A stretch of 6,661 nucleotides of DNA from Pseudomonadota bacterium (GTDB lineage: Bacteria > Pseudomonadota > Alphaproteobacteria > Rhizobiales > Xanthobacteraceae), in contig JAEWBL010000079.1 in the NCBI GenBank assembly GCA_023391175.1, positions 1 through 6,661 of the forward strand. The letters run 5' to 3'. Every line of letters begins with the position of its first letter. Position 1 is the first letter of the stretch. Shown piece by piece: positions 6,331 through 6,661 of this stretch. The position numbers were made by a program, and so were the translations under genes. The notes below the pieces were generated by a model, which saw nothing but the letters and a program-made list of their open reading frames with translations, was not told the origin of the DNA and did no database searches.

Positions 6331-6661
6331 CGTCGAGCGCTCCAAGCTGGCCGAGGCCGCGGTCGACCCGCGCCTCGGCGTCGCGCCAGCTTTTCACGGT
6401 GGCTTCGGCGAGCGGGGCGAGGCCTCCGTCGTCGCCCGTGGAGCCGCCTTCCCCGCGCAGGGCCTTGGCGACGCGGTCGAACGGACGGGTCAGCATGTGG
6501 ACGAACACCACGGCAGCGATGATGGCGGCGATGGACGCGGCGAGCGAAAGCACGCCGGTGCGCATCAGGAGGTCGAGCCCGAGCCGGTCCGAGCGGGCGC
6601 TGCGCGCCTCGTCCGAGACGGTGACCGAAATGCCGCCGGCGACGCCGAGGTCGTTCTCGAA
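6320..6661 (-). CDS. C-terminal part of a membrane sensor protein (runs off right edge)
   Basis: The frame stays open from the window edge to the TGA at 6320-6322, giving the last 113 residues of a longer protein. The visible part begins with a probable periplasmic stretch (FENDLGVAGGISVTVSDEAR). A transmembrane helix follows (approximately TGVLSLAASIAAIIAAVVFV), then HMLTRPFDRVAKALRGEGG, which resembles the first helix of a HAMP domain after a conserved TRP-type junction. A short hydrophilic tail then ends in GLGQLGALDDAA. There is no catalytic domain after the HAMP-like segment, so this protein too looks like a sensor without an output. An internal ATG at 6565 would begin inside the pre-membrane region and is not a likely true start. 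The gene overlaps the next by 11 nt and is the most upstream visible member of the phosphatase operon. The family is not identifiable from this fragment. Confidence 0.75.
   Translation of the reverse strand, partial: FENDLGVAGGISVTVSDEARSARSDRLGLDLLMRTGVLSLAASIAAIIAAVVFVHMLTRPFDRVAKALRGEGGSTGDDGGLAPLAEATVKSWRDAEARVDRGLGQLGALDDAA
6340..6343 (-). promoter_or_regulatory. Ribosome binding site that decides the 277-aa sensor start
   Basis: GGAG on the minus strand lies nine bases before ATG 6330, inside the 3' end of the preceding gene. It overlaps the alternative TTG codon at 6345 and therefore favours ATG 6330 as the start. Confidence 0.6.

Noticed and set aside
6265..6345. A frameshift splitting one ancestral sensor gene into the two overlapping frames
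   Set aside because: The downstream frame has its own ribosome binding site, ATG, cytoplasmic N-terminus and first membrane helix, while the upstream one ends with a complete hydrophilic tail. Two separate genes explain this better.
5656..6522. A 288-codon plus-strand open frame across the sensor genes
   Set aside because: It is antisense to two overlapping genes with transmembrane helices and ribosome binding evidence, and its translation shows no domain.
1..6661. Insertion sequences, CRISPR arrays, tRNA or rRNA genes
   Set aside because: I saw no transposase, terminal inverted repeats, spaced repeat array, cloverleaf or rRNA-like stretch. The only exact repeat noticed is the two-copy 19-mer at 3319-3356.

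Overview
The window is GC-rich throughout, with strong G/C preference at third codon positions, and its protein types (single-subunit FAD 2-hydroxyacid dehydrogenase, rimM, HAMP-SpoIIE phosphatase with Cache-like sensors) suggest an alphaproteobacterium. Hyphomicrobiales (Rhizobiales), perhaps Xanthobacteraceae, is my best guess; this is inferred from composition and protein style, not from a marker gene.

Layout. (a) 1-247, minus: the N-terminal part of rimM, running off the left edge. (b) 248-418: a divergent intergenic region holding the rimM ribosome binding site and a weak candidate promoter. (c) 419-1867, plus: an FAD-linked D-2-hydroxyacid dehydrogenase of the GlcD/D2HGDH/D-LDH family with all expected metal and catalytic residues visible. 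(d) 1876-1908: a strong stem-loop terminator between convergent genes. (e) 1939-3147, minus: a 12-helix MFS transporter of unknown substrate. (f) 3148-3445: a 298-base gap with a perfect 19-bp tandem direct repeat and several small dyads, probably the MFS gene's promoter and leader. (g) 3446-6661, minus: three overlapping genes read leftward, namely the C-terminal end of a membrane sensor, a 277-aa two-helix membrane sensor with no recognisable output domain, and a 683-aa membrane-bound PP2C/SpoIIE (RsbU-type) serine/threonine phosphatase.

How the genes work together. The rightmost three overlap end to end (11 nt, then 1 or 4 nt) and are very likely one translationally coupled operon. They look like a membrane sensing module in which two accessory sensors accompany a phosphatase that would control a partner-switching pathway (STAS antagonist and RsbW-type kinase). 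No STAS protein, kinase or sigma factor lies in the window. The MFS gene is on the same strand but 298 bases downstream with its own ribosome binding site, so it is probably separate. The dehydrogenase and rimM are housekeeping or metabolic genes with no evident link to the phosphatase module. The most unusual items are the two-accessory-sensor/phosphatase cluster and the tandem repeat upstream of the transporter.
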